From Salvelinus alpinus (taxonomy: Eukaryota; Chordata; Actinopteri; Salmoniformes; Salmonidae): a DNA stretch of 64,000 nt. The notes under the pieces were generated by a model that saw nothing but the letters and a program-made list of their open reading frames with translations, did not search any database and was not told the DNA's origin. The stretch is from the NCBI RefSeq assembly GCF_045679555.1, contig NC_092110.1, forward strand, positions 4,045,390-4,109,389. Reading direction: 5' to 3'. Positions 12,078-25,169 of the stretch are shown in pieces. Every line of letters starts with the position of its first letter. Within the stretch, counting starts at the first letter, position 1. The position numbers and the translations under genes were made by a program.

Positions 12078-13452
12078 GAGACTGCTCTAACCAGTGGTGT
12101 AGTGGAGAATATTTTGTGCAAGCGTTTACCTACCTTTTGCAGAAAAATGCATTGAAAGTATAGGGAGCGCTACATTACTCACCGCAAATGGCGATCAGTG
12201 TTTACCCACCTATGTTTTTTACCACTACATCACTGGCTCTAACCCAACGTCACATATGTGTTCGAAAAAAAGGAGGAAGGGAAGCGTTGCTAAGGTACAC
12301 AATAGTAGATTGTGGGGTAAATGAATATAATTAATTAAAATGCCTTTATATGTATGGCATGTTCAATGGAAACAAAGTTGAAAAACTCTGACATATGTGT
12401 CATATACAGTATATGGCTCTGTTACAACGTACTCTGATGCAAAGTGACAGAATAATCAGAGATGATTATCCTGGGTCCTGTAACATGGGAGTGTCAATAT
12501 AGTTCTGTGCTGGACAAGACGGTTAATAGGGCTATGAAATACACTTTAGTAAGCCTCACAACAAAGCTTTTTAGTAGGTAAGTTTCTCTTACTTACCATA
12601 TATATGCATTGGATTTAAAAACTGCCCTGTGGAGATGTGCAATTTTAAAAGACTAAAATTTCAGGTTATAAGGGTCATAAGAAAAGTAAGTGCAATGTTG
12701 AAATAAGGTATTGTGAGAGAGGAGACCAGGTTGATTGTGGAAAGACAACAAGATGAGTTTGAAAGTAATAGAGTTTATTTAGATCTTATTTCGAAGATCA
12801 CTTCTATGAAGTGATCCTAGGAATATCCACATTTTCCGTAAATGTTTTTGTAGGACCTAGGAATATCCACATATCCATTATGTAAATGTTATTGTAGGAC
12901 TACATACCCTCATATGACATAAATTGTAACACATTCATAACTAAATTGTAACATGTATGTTATCAAACCTTTCTGCCCATCATTTCATTTGGTTGAACCT
13001 ATGAAAAAATGTCATGCATGTGTAAATTATTCACCAAAATCATCAAATGCATGGTTCATGTATCTGGGGAAAAATGCATACAGTGGAAATCCCACCTGCT
13101 GCCAGATCCGTCAACGTATGTTAAATCCTGCAAGAAAATTAAAAGCTATCCTTAATTTAATGTTATGGTGTAAAAGCTTGGTTGGCTCTGTGTTTTAGTC
13201 ACTGGGTGTGGTTATGATGCTACTTGAACATTGCATTTGAATGTGAAGTGCTTTGCCTCCTTGGAGTTTCTGCTGCTGCTTTTGATAGATATTGTCTGCA
13301 TTATTGCTAATAGTGTGTCACTTGGTACTGAAGACATTGAAGTTTTTCATTTTTTACATTTTCAGATTTTAATTGGATTTGATTGACTAATTAATTTGTG
13401 AATATGTTATTCAGTAATTAACATTTGTCTTATGCTGCTTTATCTGAAAGTA
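12078..13452. other. TULP4 3' UTR and intergenic DNA
   Basis: No coding gene is recognisable. Downstream of the TULP4 stop lies probable 3' UTR. A short palindrome (GATCACTTCTATGAAGTGATC) at about 12,797-12,817 is followed by a direct duplication of about 40 bp (CCTAGGAATATCCACAT...TTGTAGGAC) at about 12,816-12,899. Confidence 0.5.
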
Positions 13453-14415
13453 CTGTAACTTCCAAAATAATGGAAACACTTGAGTAAATGAGGGATACGA
13501 AGTATATTGAAAGCAGGTGCTTCCACATAGGTGCGGTTCCTGAGTTAATTAGGTAATTAACACCCCATCATGCTTAGGGTCATGCATACAAATGTTGGGC
13601 AGGCCATTATTTTGGCTACCATGGCTGTGTTATGACATTGCCCCCATCCACAGGGCACGAGTGGTCACTGAATGGTTTGATAAGCATGAAAACCATGTAA
13701 ACCATATCCCATGGCTGTGTCAGTTACCAGATCTCAACCCAATTGAACACTTAGGGGAGATTCTGAAGCGGCACCTCCCTCCAGCATTTGTCGTGTTTCG
13801 CCCACCAAGCAAGGAGTTTTTGTATGGAGGCCAGTGAGTGTCGAATTTGGTCAACAAAACATGTATGGCTTATTTGCTACTTGAGGTTTATAGAAGTTTC
13901 GTAATGGTTAAGTTGTTACGAGTGTACTGATATAAGTAGGACACGTGACATCTCGCCAACATTGAGAAAAAACACTTTATATCTGAGTTGTCTCGAGTTG
14001 GCTGTGGATATTCATGGCATGAGGCTAATAGCATAGCATCTCTTGCCATTGAATACAGGAGGTTAAAAACGATTACAATAGTGAGATGTATCCACCAATC
14101 CTAAGAAAGGATAGGCGGGAGCTAGACAGCCCGCCATGCCGCTTTATCGACAACGACTTCCATTGTTATGGCGGGGATACATGTATATCGTTAGTATATA
14201 CATAATTTTTGGCTGCGCTTGAGACAGCGTTTTCCACCACAATCAACCAAATTATGGAATTTCTCACGGAAGAATGGTGTCGCATCCCTCCAATAGAGTT
14301 CCAGACACTTGTAGAATCTATGCCAAGGTGCATTGAAGCTGTTCTGGATCGTAGTGACCCAACGCCCTATTAAAACACTTTATGTTGGTGTTTCCCTTCT
14401 TTTGGCAGTTAACTG
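13453..14415 (+). mobile_element. Degraded Tc1 element with internal foreign segment
   Basis: Matching inverted ends frame this copy: GTAACTTCCAAAATAATGG-type at the left and its near complement (CTTTTGGCAGTTAACTG) at the right, each next to TA. Inside, 13592-13837 keeps part of a Tc1 transposase ([22 protein letters not shown], the third catalytic motif). About 400 bp starting near 13,848 is unlike Tc1 and looks like a later insertion of unknown class. The transposase 5' two-thirds is missing, so the copy is dead. Confidence 0.75.
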
Positions 14416-14476
14416 TATATCTGCAGGATTATTTGAAAAAGTATTGTAGATAAGTTATGTGATGATTCAACTATTC

Positions 14477-15205
14477 AAATCAAATCAAATGTATTTCTAA
14501 AGCTCTTCTTACATCAGCTGATATCTCAAAGTGCTGTACAGAAACCCAGCCTAAAACCCCAAACAGCAAGCAATGCAGGTGTAGAAGCACGGTGGCTAGG
14601 AAAAACTCCCTAGAAAGGCCAGAACCTAGGAAGAAACCTAGAGAGGAACCAGGCTATGAGGGGTGGCCAGTCCTCTTCTGGCTGTGCCGGGTGGAGATTA
14701 TAACAGAACATGGCCAAGATGTTCAAATGTTCATAGATGACCAGCAGGGTCAAATAATAATAATCACAGTGGTTGTCGAGGGTGCAACAGGTCAGCACCT
14801 CAGGAGTAAATGTCAGTTGGCTTTTCATAGCCGATCATTCAGAGTATCTCTACCGCTCCTGCTATCTCTAGAGAGTTGAAAACAGCAGGTCTGGGACAGG
14901 TAGCATGTTCCATAGCCGCAGGCAGAACAGTTGAAACTGGAGCAGCAGCACGGCCAGGTGGACTGGGGACAGCAGGCCAGGTAGTCCCGAGGCATGATCC
15001 TAGGGCTCAGGTCCTCCAAGAGAGAGAAAGAAAGAAAGAATTAGAGAGAGCATACTTAAATTCACACAGGACACAGGAGAAATACTCCAGATATAACAGA
15101 CTGACCCTAGCCCCCCGACACATAAACTACTGCAGCATAAATACTGGAGGCTGAGACAGGAGGGGTCGGGAGACACTGTGGCCCCGTCCGACTATTCAAG
15201 GCTTA
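14477..15205. repeat. High-copy salmonid interspersed repeat, class unresolved
   Basis: Begins with CAAATCAAATCAAATGTAT and continues through the GCTGTACAGAAACCCAGCC and GAGGAACCAGGCTATGAGG blocks to the CTGAGACAGGAGGGGTC end, a layout I recognise as a frequent dispersed repeat of salmonid genomes. The two small open frames inside (14592-14879 and 14876-15154) are by-products. I do not assign a class. Confidence 0.65.
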
Positions 15206-15610
15206 GCATTGTTACTCTACTGTGTAATACAGCAATACTTCAGTGCTTATTATTATCAATACAGACATTGTGTGTGGTCATTATGAATCAGCATCACCAC
15301 CTAAAATAATATTATTTTGTTGCCTAGATGGATTTTTATTTTATTTTAAATCTTATACAATTATTTTGTCCAGTTTATATATCAGAAGATATATCATACA
15401 TTAAAAGATAGGCCTACCACCCGATGTCCAAAAACGTAATAAAATGTAGAACACTTATGTCTATGTCTATTCATTGTGTGTGTGTGTGTGCTCTGTGTGA
15501 GTAGCCAGGTCACCCGTGATACAAGTCAGTATTCAACATCCAGCCATGTCTGAGGACGTTGGGGAGGTGACGTGAAAACTGGCCACTAGGGGCAACAGTG
15601 ATAGAAATTT
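15206..15610. other. Intergenic DNA with short TG microsatellite
   Basis: AT-rich sequence without a recognisable gene. A short (TG)n run lies at about 15,476-15,490. Confidence 0.5.
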
Positions 15611-15639
15611 GTTTTTGACATTTCAAAAGATATGTATAT

Positions 15640-15825
15640 ATTTAACTAGGCAAGTCAGTTAAGAACAAATTCTTATTTACAATGGCGGCCTAGGAACAGT
15701 GGGTTAACTGCCTTGTTCAAGCGCAGAACGACAAATGGTTACCTTGACAGCTCAGGGATTCAATCTAGCAATCTTTCGGTTACTGACCCAACGCTCTAAC
15801 CACTAGGATACCTGCCGCCCCAGGT
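15640..15825 (-). mobile_element. tRNA-derived SINE, diverged copy
   Basis: Read on the minus strand it ends with the tail TTCTTAACTGACTTGCCTAG and TTAAATA shared with the copies at 18,888, 47,538 and 57,035. The tRNA-like head (CTAACCACTAGGATACCTGCC on the plus strand) is diverged. A degenerate TTAACC/TTAATGCCTAAAC array follows at 15,835-15,945. Confidence 0.7.
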
Positions 15826-15829
15826 AGGC

Positions 15830-16309
15830 TATCCTAAACCTTAACCGTTACTTTAACCATTCGGAGTTAATACCTAACCTTAAAGTGTGGTAGTTAATGC
15901 CTAAACTTAAACATTCTGAGTTAATGCCTAAACTGTGAGAAGTGAGACTGTGAGAGCTTCAGCCACTCCATTGTGTGTGTGCACTCCCTTAAGGACCGGA
16001 CTTATCGAACATCAGGAAGACACCCTACTCACTCAACGAGTCAGTTCACAGTCACAACTCTAGATTTAACAGTGCAGTTCTCTAAACACACGCGTTTGGG
16101 TTCAGTGCTTTTTCTACAGACAACAGCCACGCTGTTTTTGACGAGCGCCAGCGCCGAACTGATTTAACCAGCCAAGTTGTGACGCATTTGGTTTCCCTGT
16201 GTTGTTAACACGTTATGAAGCCACATCTAGTCGTCTATTTGTGTAACAGGAATTTTAGTCTAGGCATTTGTGACTTGAATAACAATCCGGATCGGGAGTA
16301 TAATTTAAT
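15830..16309. other. 5' flank of SLC18B1
   Basis: After a short degenerate TTAACC-like array, this stretch leads into the SLC18B1 start at 16,310. No coding frame of note is seen; the 5' UTR and promoter probably lie here. An open frame at 15973-16167 has no recognisable homology. Confidence 0.45.
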
Positions 16310-19300
16310 ATGAATGACAACAATATGGATTCTGATCAAGTTCAACAAACAGGTTGGTGACATTATATAGAATAAATTATATAAAGTGCCGTTTTTCTAA
16401 TAATAAAACATTGTTTCTGAGAGTTCATCTCTTTAAATGTCTAGTTTCAAATGTCATTAAAACGTTTGTAAATCAGCGAATGTAATTCCTACCACTACAT
16501 GTATTGGAAATGAGCTGCATTTTTCATTGAACAGTTGTTACATTGTTAATATGTTTTGTTTTCAGTCGGACTCTGACTGCAATTATGGAGTCTAATATGG
16601 CTGTGTGATATGTTCTAATTAAAGGAACATAACAGTTTACTGCGTGGTCGACTGATTGATTCATTTATTTATTCATTATTTGATCAATTCATTCTTTCTA
16701 TAGATGGCAGCACATCAGAAGAAGCAATAAGTAGTCCTAATCAAAGGATGACAAGATATCAGATCCTCACATTGATATCAATGGCATCTGTCAACTTCAG
16801 CTCAATGATCTGCTACTCTATACTGGGGCCATTCTTCCCCAACGAGGTAATAATGTTCAATACCAACCATTTTATTTCTCCATTGCTTGTGAAATAGGCT
16901 ATGCTGTCTGAGCGGTAATGCAGAATGATTATGCATAATCGTGATTTCTTTATTCAGATTATAGAATAAGTTGGCACGTTGCCAATGGGGAAAATAGCCT
17001 ACAAAACCGAAATGACAAATGTAAAAGTTCACTCATAATTTTCTTGGTTGGATGGAAGATATCACTTTATTATTGTTTAAATGATTGTATGTGTATCATG
17101 TGTTGGACTTGAGAAAAGCCCCAGAGGGCAATGATGTGCCATACAATGGACACTCACACATCAACACAGGTCAGATGATAGGCTGTCCAGTGGACATATG
17201 CATTTCAGTGACCAGTGATCAGTCTCTTGTGACTGACTGAAATCTCTGTTATAAGGCCTAGGCTATATAATGGTCTCAAAATAATGACATAACCAATGTA
17301 ATAAAGTCATGACGACTGAAATGATAGCCTATGGTAGGTATAGTAAAAACTCAAGTAATGGCACAAACTTTCACGGGTGAGTTTTCCAACAACACCAGAT
17401 CATCTTTGGCATGAATATCATTGTTTGTCTATTGCCTACCAATTGACCGATGGTGATCAAATTGCTAGAGCTGATCTTTATGCTTTTGGGAAACTCACCC
17501 CAGATGATTAAACTGTGGCTAGTGATAAACTGACCTAAACAACACTTTGAGTCACGACTGTTTCATAAAGTCAGCTGTTATGACTGTTGCCCAATTTTGT
17601 TAAGCACATGCCCGCGTCTTCCAAAAGGAAAACCACTTCTTTTTTGCTTTTTGCAGTATTTGTATGTTTGATTATTGTAATGTATTGATAGTACAGGACC
17701 ATTATGTATGAATTGTTTCTACTCAGGCCATGAAAAAAGGAGCCAGTCAGACTGTCATCGGACTTATATTTGGCTGCTATGCTCTGTGCAATCTGATGGG
17801 CTCGTTAGTACTGGGTAAATATGTAAGTATTTGGAATTACTAGGCAATGTACCAAATGACACCCTATTCGCCCTATGTGGTGCACTACTTTTGACCAGAC
17901 TCATGGGGAATATGGTGCCATTTGGGAGGCACACATCCTACGTCTAGTCATCAGACTACTCTGCTTGCAACATGACTTGTCACACACACACAACACATGC
18001 CTCCTCTCTGTCCTTTCAGATTGTCCAGATCGGGGCAAAGGTCATGCTAGTTTCAGGCTTATTCGTATCATCGGGGTGCACCGTTCTCTTTGGGTGAGTG
18101 AGTTATCCATCAACAGACACTAGCCAAAGCACATTTCTAAGTGCCCTCGTCAACATTTTACTGAACTTGGACAAATACATATTTTCGTCTAAAACTTTTC
18201 CTATTCTTGTTTTGCAGCTTACTCGACCGAGTTCCTGAGGGAGCTACTTTTATTACTTTGTGCTTTATCATAAGGTCTGTTGATGCTCTGGGCTTCAGTG
18301 CTGCAATGACTTCTTCTTTTGCAATTTCAGCAAAAGTTTTCCCCAACAACATAGCAACTGTTCTGGTGAGTTTAGTCAACCAACCCTTGTGTAAGGGTCT
18401 TTGCCTGGTATGTTATGTGTAGGCAATAGACACCATGCTCAAACAAAAAAGCATTATGGTTTAGGTTGTTAAAATGTTTTGTATCCCAAAAGTTTTCTCC
18501 CTATTCGTGTTGTGGCTGTCTGAAAGCCTCCTTAGCAACAGGCATCGTGACTAGTTCCTCTATTTGGTCGTAATGATATGATGATACAATTGGATTCTGT
18601 TTGGAATTGTAAACAAAAGCCTGTGGGTACGAGGTAAAACTGCATGTGGACATTTACTATGTTGAATTTGTCTTCTCAGGGTAGTTTGGAGATCTTTACA
18701 GGGCTGGGTCTGATACTGGGACCACCAATAGGTGGATGGCTGTATCAGTCATTTGGATACGAAGTCCCTTTCATGGCTCTGGGATGCTTTCTATTTCTTA
18801 TGGTCCCCTTCAACATCTACATCTTACCAAGCTTTGGTAACTGTTTATTCATTAAATTTTAACTAATAGTCATCTGTCTATAAACTCATTTTTTTATTTA
18901 ACTAGGCAAGTTAGTTAAGAACAAATGTTTATTTACAATGACGGCCTACCTCGGCCAAACCCAGACAGCGCTGGGCCAATTGTGCGCCACACTATGGGAC
19001 TCCCAATCGCGGCCAGATGTGAGGCAGCCTGGATTCGAACCACTGAGATGCAGTGCCTTAGACCACTGCGCCACTCAGGAGCCCTAGTTACATCCTTTAC
19101 GTTCCCCCATTGAAGAAAAAAGTGTGTCAATTGTTAACTGAATGTTTACGTTTTCTGATTCGAAAAGAGACCGTCATTTTGAGACCACGTTCTGTTTCTA
19201 TTTGTCGTTATGACACTATTTCGTATTTTTGGGGGGGTTTAAATGATTCTTGTGATGATATTTCGTGCCAAATTATATTCATCTGTTTGTTCCACTGTTC

Positions 19301-22284
19301 AGCTGCTGATCCTACCAAGGACTCCTTCTTCAGGCTGTTCACACGTCTGAAGATAGTCCTCATTTGCTTTGCCATATTCACCCTGAGCTCTGGACTTGGC
19401 TTTCTGGATGCAACCTTGTCCATATATGCCATTGATAAGGTAAAGCCAGGCATATACAGTGGGGCAAAAAAGTATTTAGTCAGCCACCAATTGTGCAAGT
19501 TCTCCCACTTAAAAAGATGAGAGAGGGCTGTAATTTTCATCATAGGTACACTTCAACTATGACAGACAAAATGAGAAAAAAAATCCAGAAAATCACATTG
19601 TAGGATTTTTAATGAATTTATTTGCAAATTATGGTGGAAAATAAGTATTTGGTCACCTACAAACAAGCAAGATTTCTGGCTCTCACAGACCTGTAACTTC
19701 TTCTTTAAGAGGCTCCTCTGTCCTCCACTCGTTACCTGTATTAATGGCACCTGTTTGAACTTGTTATCAGTATAAAAGACACCTGTCCACAACCTCAAAC
19801 AGTCACACTCCAAACTCCACTATGGCCAAGACCAAAGAGCTGCACCAGGCTGGGAAGACTGAATCTGCAATAGGTAAGCAGCTTGGTTTGAAGAAATCAA
19901 CTGTGGGAGCAATTATTAGGAAATGGAAGACATACAAGACCACTGATAATCTCCCTCGATCTGGGGCTCCACGCAAGATCTCACCCCGTGGGGTCAAAAT
20001 GATCACAAGAACAGTGAGCAAAAATCCCAGAACCACACGGGGGGACCTAGTGAATGACCTGCAGAGAGCTGGGACCAAAGTAACAAAGCCTACCATCAGC
20101 AAGGGCATTGAAGATGAAACGTGGCTGGGTCTTTCAGCATGACAATGATCCCAAACACACCGCCCGGGCAACGAAGGAGTGGCTTCGTAAGAAGCATTTC
20201 AAGGTCCTGGAGTGGCCTAGCCAGTCTCCAGATCTCAACCCCATAGAAAATCTTTGGAGGGAGTTGAAAGTCCGTGTTGCCCAGCAACAGCCCCAAAACA
20301 TCACTGCTCTAGAAGAGATCTGCATGGAGGAATGGGCCAAAATACCAGCAACAGTGTGTGAAAACCTTGTGAAGACTTACAGAAAACGTTTGACCTCTGT
20401 CATTGCCAACAAAGGGTATATAACAAAGTATTGAGATAAACTTTTGTTATTGACCAAATACTTATTTTCCACCATAATTTGCAAATAAATTCATTAAAAA
20501 TCCTACAATGTGATTTTCTGGATTTTTTTTTCTCATTTTGTCTGTCATAGTTGAAGTGTACCTATGATGAAAATTACAGGCTTTTCTCATCTTTTTAAGT
20601 GGGAGAACTTGCACAATTGGTGGCTGACTAAATACCTTTTTGCCCCACTGTACCATGGTTGGGGTGAATTCCATTTCAATTCAGTTTACTTAATGAATTG
20701 ACTGACCTGGCATTTTCCAAACCCTGGTATAATTGAAAGCCTCATATTTGAAAATGCATTTCCAAATATGATTGTTATGTCGAGTAGGATGGACCTCGAT
20801 ACCTTAATGTTTCTCCTTTGTCTCTACATGTAGTTTGACCTCTCTCCAGGTTATGTGGGTCTTCTCTTGCTTGGCCTGTCGTTGCCTTACTGTCTGGCCT
20901 CACCTCTGCTTGGTATCGTCAGTGACAGGTTTCCTGTGAGTACAGTTAACCCAACACTATGCCAACCAATGCCAGTGGTGTATCGAAGTCACAACTTCTC
21001 TTTTACACACATAGACAATGATGTGATTTTACCTTCTGGTTGTGTTTCCAGTCCACGAGGCCATGGTTGATGGTGCTAGGAGGCTTGTTTACAGCAACTG
21101 GTTTCTGGTTCTTAGGTCCTGTCCCCATTCTGCAGATACAGAGGTGCGAATCTGTTATTATCAGTGTGAAATGCACTATTATTACTATAATTGTACTACT
21201 ATTATACTAACAATAAGAATTATACTTTTTTTTGTCTCTGTAGTCAGCTGTGGCTGTTGGTCTTCATGCTGGGCGTCATAGGATTCTCTCTAAGCATGAT
21301 TGCCATCCCCACCTTTCCTGAAATACTCAACTGTGCATAGTGAGATTACCATTTACATACACACCAGGGCACGTACACACACACACCTACACATATACAA
21401 ATATACTATATTTACAATGTCCACTTTCACTTAGAAAAACAGATGTCATCATAGTGCATGAGGTGCAGAACACGGAATAATATTGATAATTTTCCAATGG
21501 CAGTGAAAATGGATTTGAGGAGGGGCTGAGCACTCTTGGACTGGTGTCTGGATTGTTTGGAGCAGTGTGGTCCATTGGGTATGTGCTTAAAGTATTTGTC
21601 ATATTAACTCTCTGAGGCATGATTTGAAGGTTCGAGTTTGGAGTTATGAATCCTAAACAAAGGTGTGTTTTATTTGTTCAGAATGTTTTGTGGTCCAACG
21701 CTTGGTGGCTTCACCACACAGCAGCTGAGCTTTGAGTGGGCTGCTTCTGTTCAAGGAGGCCTGGCATTTTTAGCCGTAAGTATGGCTATTTACCTATCCT
21801 ATTATACACACTTCAATACTGTCAGTCCTGCCTCGACACTAATGGCGCTACGGATGGGTAACTCAAATTTCTGTGCTAAATTGCTTGCTTTGACATCAAC
21901 ACATTATTCATGCAAGTTAGTGAGAGTAATTGAGGTCACATTAATTTTTAAATTTTTTCCACGTGTCTTAGCCCTGGGCAAAGTAAAAAACTGGGATGTC
22001 TGAATACAACTAATGTGTCCTCCTCTCCTCAGGCTTTCTTTCTTGGTATATATTTTCTCTGTCAAGGAACACAACAAAGAAGGTAATGATTCCATCATAT
22101 ATTTGGTTTATTAACATAAAAAAAAATAGAAAATAAATTGTTTGAGAAAGTCATTCGAAAAGAGTAACCGGTTCGGAGAAATGTTAATTTGTCCCCGAAT
22201 TTGCTTTTATTTGTTTGGATCTAAAGGGCTCCTCAGATCAAGAGGAAAATACCTTCAGATGAATGTACCCGTCTCCTGTCCTGA
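16310..22284 (+). CDS. slc18b1: MFS vesicular amine/polyamine transporter SLC18B1, 14 coding exons
   Basis: SLC18B1 is a major-facilitator membrane protein, characterised in mammals as a vesicular polyamine transporter. Exons: 16310-16352, 16704-16846, 17727-17822, 18020-18093, 18218-18365, 18680-18836, 19303-19439, 20834-20935, 21052-21143, 21244-21339, 21504-21578, 21682-21775, 22033-22082, 22227-22284. They total 1,365 nt (454 aa; human about 456) with phase kept throughout. Diagnostic segments are [95 protein letters not shown] and [19 protein letters not shown]. The hydrophobic segments fit about 12 membrane spans. The start ATG gives a short acidic head before [15 protein letters not shown]. 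Intron 7 carries a whole Tc1 copy and intron 6 a SINE. A possible AATAAA signal lies at 22,334. The gene appears whole. Confidence 0.95.
17842..17930. repeat. Fragment of short palindromic MITE-like repeat
   Basis: Contains ACACCCTATTCGCCCTATG, GTGCACTACTTTTGACCAG and GGTGCCATTTGGGAGGCAC. These are the two sides of a short foldback repeat frequent in salmonids. A related partial copy lies at about 63,222-63,281. It sits in SLC18B1 intron 3. Confidence 0.5.
18888..19085 (-). mobile_element. tRNA-derived SINE in SLC18B1 intron 6
   Basis: On the minus strand the head reads GGGCTCCTGAGTGGCGCAGTG (A-box like), then a B box GGTTCGAATCC, and the 3' tail GTTCTTAACTAACTTGCC followed by TAGTTAAATAAA. 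The tail matches the other SINE copies in the window. Confidence 0.85.
19457..20650 (+). mobile_element. Tc1 element with internal deletion, SLC18B1 intron 7
   Basis: Flanked by TA on each side, with long inverted ends starting CAGTGGGGCAAAAAAGTATT and ending in the complement (AATACCTTTTTGCCCCACTG); the ends match for well over 100 bp with internal direct repeats. Length is about 1.19 kb, against about 1.6 kb for a full copy. The transposase N-terminus ([20 protein letters not shown]) is open from 19,822. It then jumps to the C-terminal third ([35 protein letters not shown]), so the middle with the first catalytic Asp is deleted. It lies in an intron in the same direction as the host gene and leaves both flanking exons intact. 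Confidence 0.92.
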
Positions 22285-22896
22285 ACAACGATCATCTGCC
22301 AGGAACACGTACAGTGAGAGATGGGTACCAAACAATAAACACCACTTCTTATTATATTATGTGTACGTATTGCTAGAGATTGAGGTGGGCGTGTATTGTA
22401 TTGCTAGAGATTGTGATAACACAGAACAATGAGAAAGATATTTCACCAGATGTATAAATGTGAAGAAACCGGTTGGCGTTTCCACTCACTACCAAACATT
22501 GTGGTGAGAGGCAGCCCAGTGGCCGGCAGCGGGAGTAGATGGAGCGAGATGGATTTTGGCCGACATTCTGCAAATTTTCTCTTTGATGAAACATTTGATC
22601 TCAATAGTTTTCCAAAACTGTTACGAACAGAGTGAACTAAGTTTTGTACTTTACCCTTTGCCAAAGTTTTTTAAAAATGCATTATTTAGGAGTGCAAGGG
22701 CGAATTTCACAGAGTAGACGTTCCCTAACAGAAATATGCAAATACATGCTAGAACGCACCAATAGGCTCTCGCTAGCTTTTGCTTGGCTATGCCCACCTC
22801 GTTTGTTCTGCCCACTATGATTAATTTGCTTACATTGGAAACGACAGGCTGTGGTCTATCTTGGGTTAGTTATAAAAAATCTTTGGTGATAATGTA
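22285..22896. other. SLC18B1 3' UTR and flank
   Basis: No further gene is seen. The ORFs here (22142-22432, 22429-22635 and the minus-strand frames) lack homology and overlap the last SLC18B1 exon or its UTR. Confidence 0.45.
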
Positions 22897-23694
22897 CAGT
22901 GCATTCGGAAAGTATTCAGACCCCTTTACTTTTTCCACATTTTGTTACTTTATAGGCTTATTGTAAAATGTATTAAATAAAAACATTTCCTCATCAATCT
23001 ACACACAATACCCCATAATGACAAAGCAAAAACAGGGTTTTAGCCATTTTTTGCAACAACAAAAAACAACAGATATGACATTTACATAAGTATTCAGACC
23101 CTTTACTCAGTACTTTGTAGAAGCACCTTTGGCAGCAATTACAGCCTTGAGTCTTCTTGTGTATGACGCTACAAGCTTGGCACACCTGTTTTGGAGAGTT
23201 TCTCCCATTCCTCTCAAGCTTTGTCAGGTTGAATGGGGAGCGTTGCTTCACAGCTATTTTCAGGTTTCTCCAGAGATGCTCTGACTGGGCCACTCAAGGA
23301 CATTCAGAGACTTGTCCCGAAACCACTCCTGCGTTGTCTTGACTGTGTGCTTAGGGTCGTTGTCCTGTTGGAAAGTGAACCTTTGCCCAAGTCTGAGGTC
23401 CTGAGCACTCTGGAGCAGGTTTTCATCAAGGATCTCTCTGTACTTTGCTCCGTTCATCTTTCCCTCGATCCTGACTAGTCTCCCAGTCCCTGCTGTTGAA
23501 AAACATCCCCACGGCATGATGCCGCCACCACCTTGCTTCACCGTAGGGATGGTGCCAGATTTAGCAAAAATCTCTAAAAACCTGTTTTCGCTTTGTCATT
23601 CTAGGGTATTGTTATTTAATCAATTTTAGCATAAGGCTGTGACGTAAAGAAATGTGGAAAGATTCAAGCGTCTGAATACTTTCTGAAGGCACTG
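22897..23694 (-). mobile_element. Internally deleted Tc1 element
   Basis: TA-flanked copy with ends CAGTGCATTCGGAAAGTATT and the complementary AATACTTTCTGAAGGCACTG. About 0.8 kb long. On the minus strand it keeps the C-terminal half of a transposase: [39 protein letters not shown] and WPSQS, then a broken stretch with [15 protein letters not shown]. The N-terminal DNA-binding half is absent. The same subfamily appears at 38,780-39,430. Confidence 0.9.
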
Positions 23695-25169
23695 TATATA
23701 AGCAGCCAGACAGTGAACAATATATATCTATATACACTACAGAGGTGCTAAACGTGGACTGTAACTTGTATTAAAATGTAAAACTAAGAGGATGATGCTA
23801 CACAGTTAAGACTTCTCATTTGTTGTCATAGAGTAGCACTAGCAATCAAAAGCAGTTTGCATTATGCCAATATCAAAATAAGACCTGTGTATACTTACTT
23901 GAACTGTCAAGAACCTCAACAAGCTGTGGTAAAGCTTTGGAACTTTTTGAATGAGCTTTTAGCAAGTTATTTCAAAACACCATGTACTTAGGAATAGGTT
24001 CATTCAAGTTTCATAAAATAATGTTTACTTAATGACAATCAATGGGCATTTATCAGTTGGCAATGTAAATATGTACCCATTGAAATGCAGTACTATGTAA
24101 ATGCCTCTCATTTCCAACACCACATGACTTGAATTATGTCTGAACAGTGGGGTCAGAACACAATGTGCCTAGCTATTGACCTCCTTCATGGTTATGTAGA
24201 TTGCCCATTGACCAAAATGACTGTATCCACTTGTCAAGTGATCATAACTGTCATTCATTCAAGTACACCAAACTATTTGAAAATATGTAACTAATGTAAT
24301 CTTAGACCTTTGTTACAGTCTTGTAGTTACATGCCTTTGGTGTTATTCCAATGTGTGCTTCTGCTCTCTTAAACTCCTATTTACAATAATGGCATTAGGC
24401 GAAGTCTAGGTACCTTTTTCCTTACTGACTGCAGAGTTCCAAATGACATTTGTCTGGTCAAATAAAATAGGGAATTCATAATAAAAGAGAACAGATTTTG
24501 TCTACTATCTGTGTTTGAGATTGTTTTGTATCACATTCAAAGAGACATTCTTTTTTATATGTATTTAACTATATGTACCATACTTTTCTAACAAAACATA
24601 TTTACATTTTCCTCACTCATAACACATTTCAAAGTTGTTATATTTAACATAATTACTGCGGACATATTTAAAGATATGACTAAGAACTGTAATTACAGAA
24701 ATAAATATACAAACAATTCACTTGGCAACTATTTTTAAACGTATTGGTGACACTTTGGTGATCACGACTTTCCTCATCCCTTTAAGCTATAAAAATAAAA
24801 CTGTAGTATTAATAAGTATATGTCTTTCTTATAGCTCATAACAAATAGGTTACAGAAGTCAATGAATGCATTACTCCAATAAATAGGATAAAAACAGCCA
24901 AACATACAAAATCTCTCCAGGACTGATACATTATAGGACATAATAGTAAACTTTTTAAAATACAGATGTTCTAAAATAATTTTTTTGAACAATTGTTATT
25001 CAGACATCATTTAAAAAAGATTTGAACCCCCCCCCACACACACAAAAAACAATGTGTGTATGCTTTACAGGATGGTTTCATTATAAACATATTTGTTATT
25101 TTCTGTTCAAAGGGGAATTTACTGTTAAAAAACAGCTCTTAGTGTACTCATAACCATAGGTCCATGGGT
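23695..25169. other. Gene-poor DNA including probable AHI1 3' UTR
   Basis: AT-rich stretch between the SLC18B1 flank and the AHI1 stop codon (25,170). SLC18B1 and AHI1 are tail to tail here. I see no coding exon. The part nearest 25,170 is probably AHI1 3' UTR. Confidence 0.5.
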
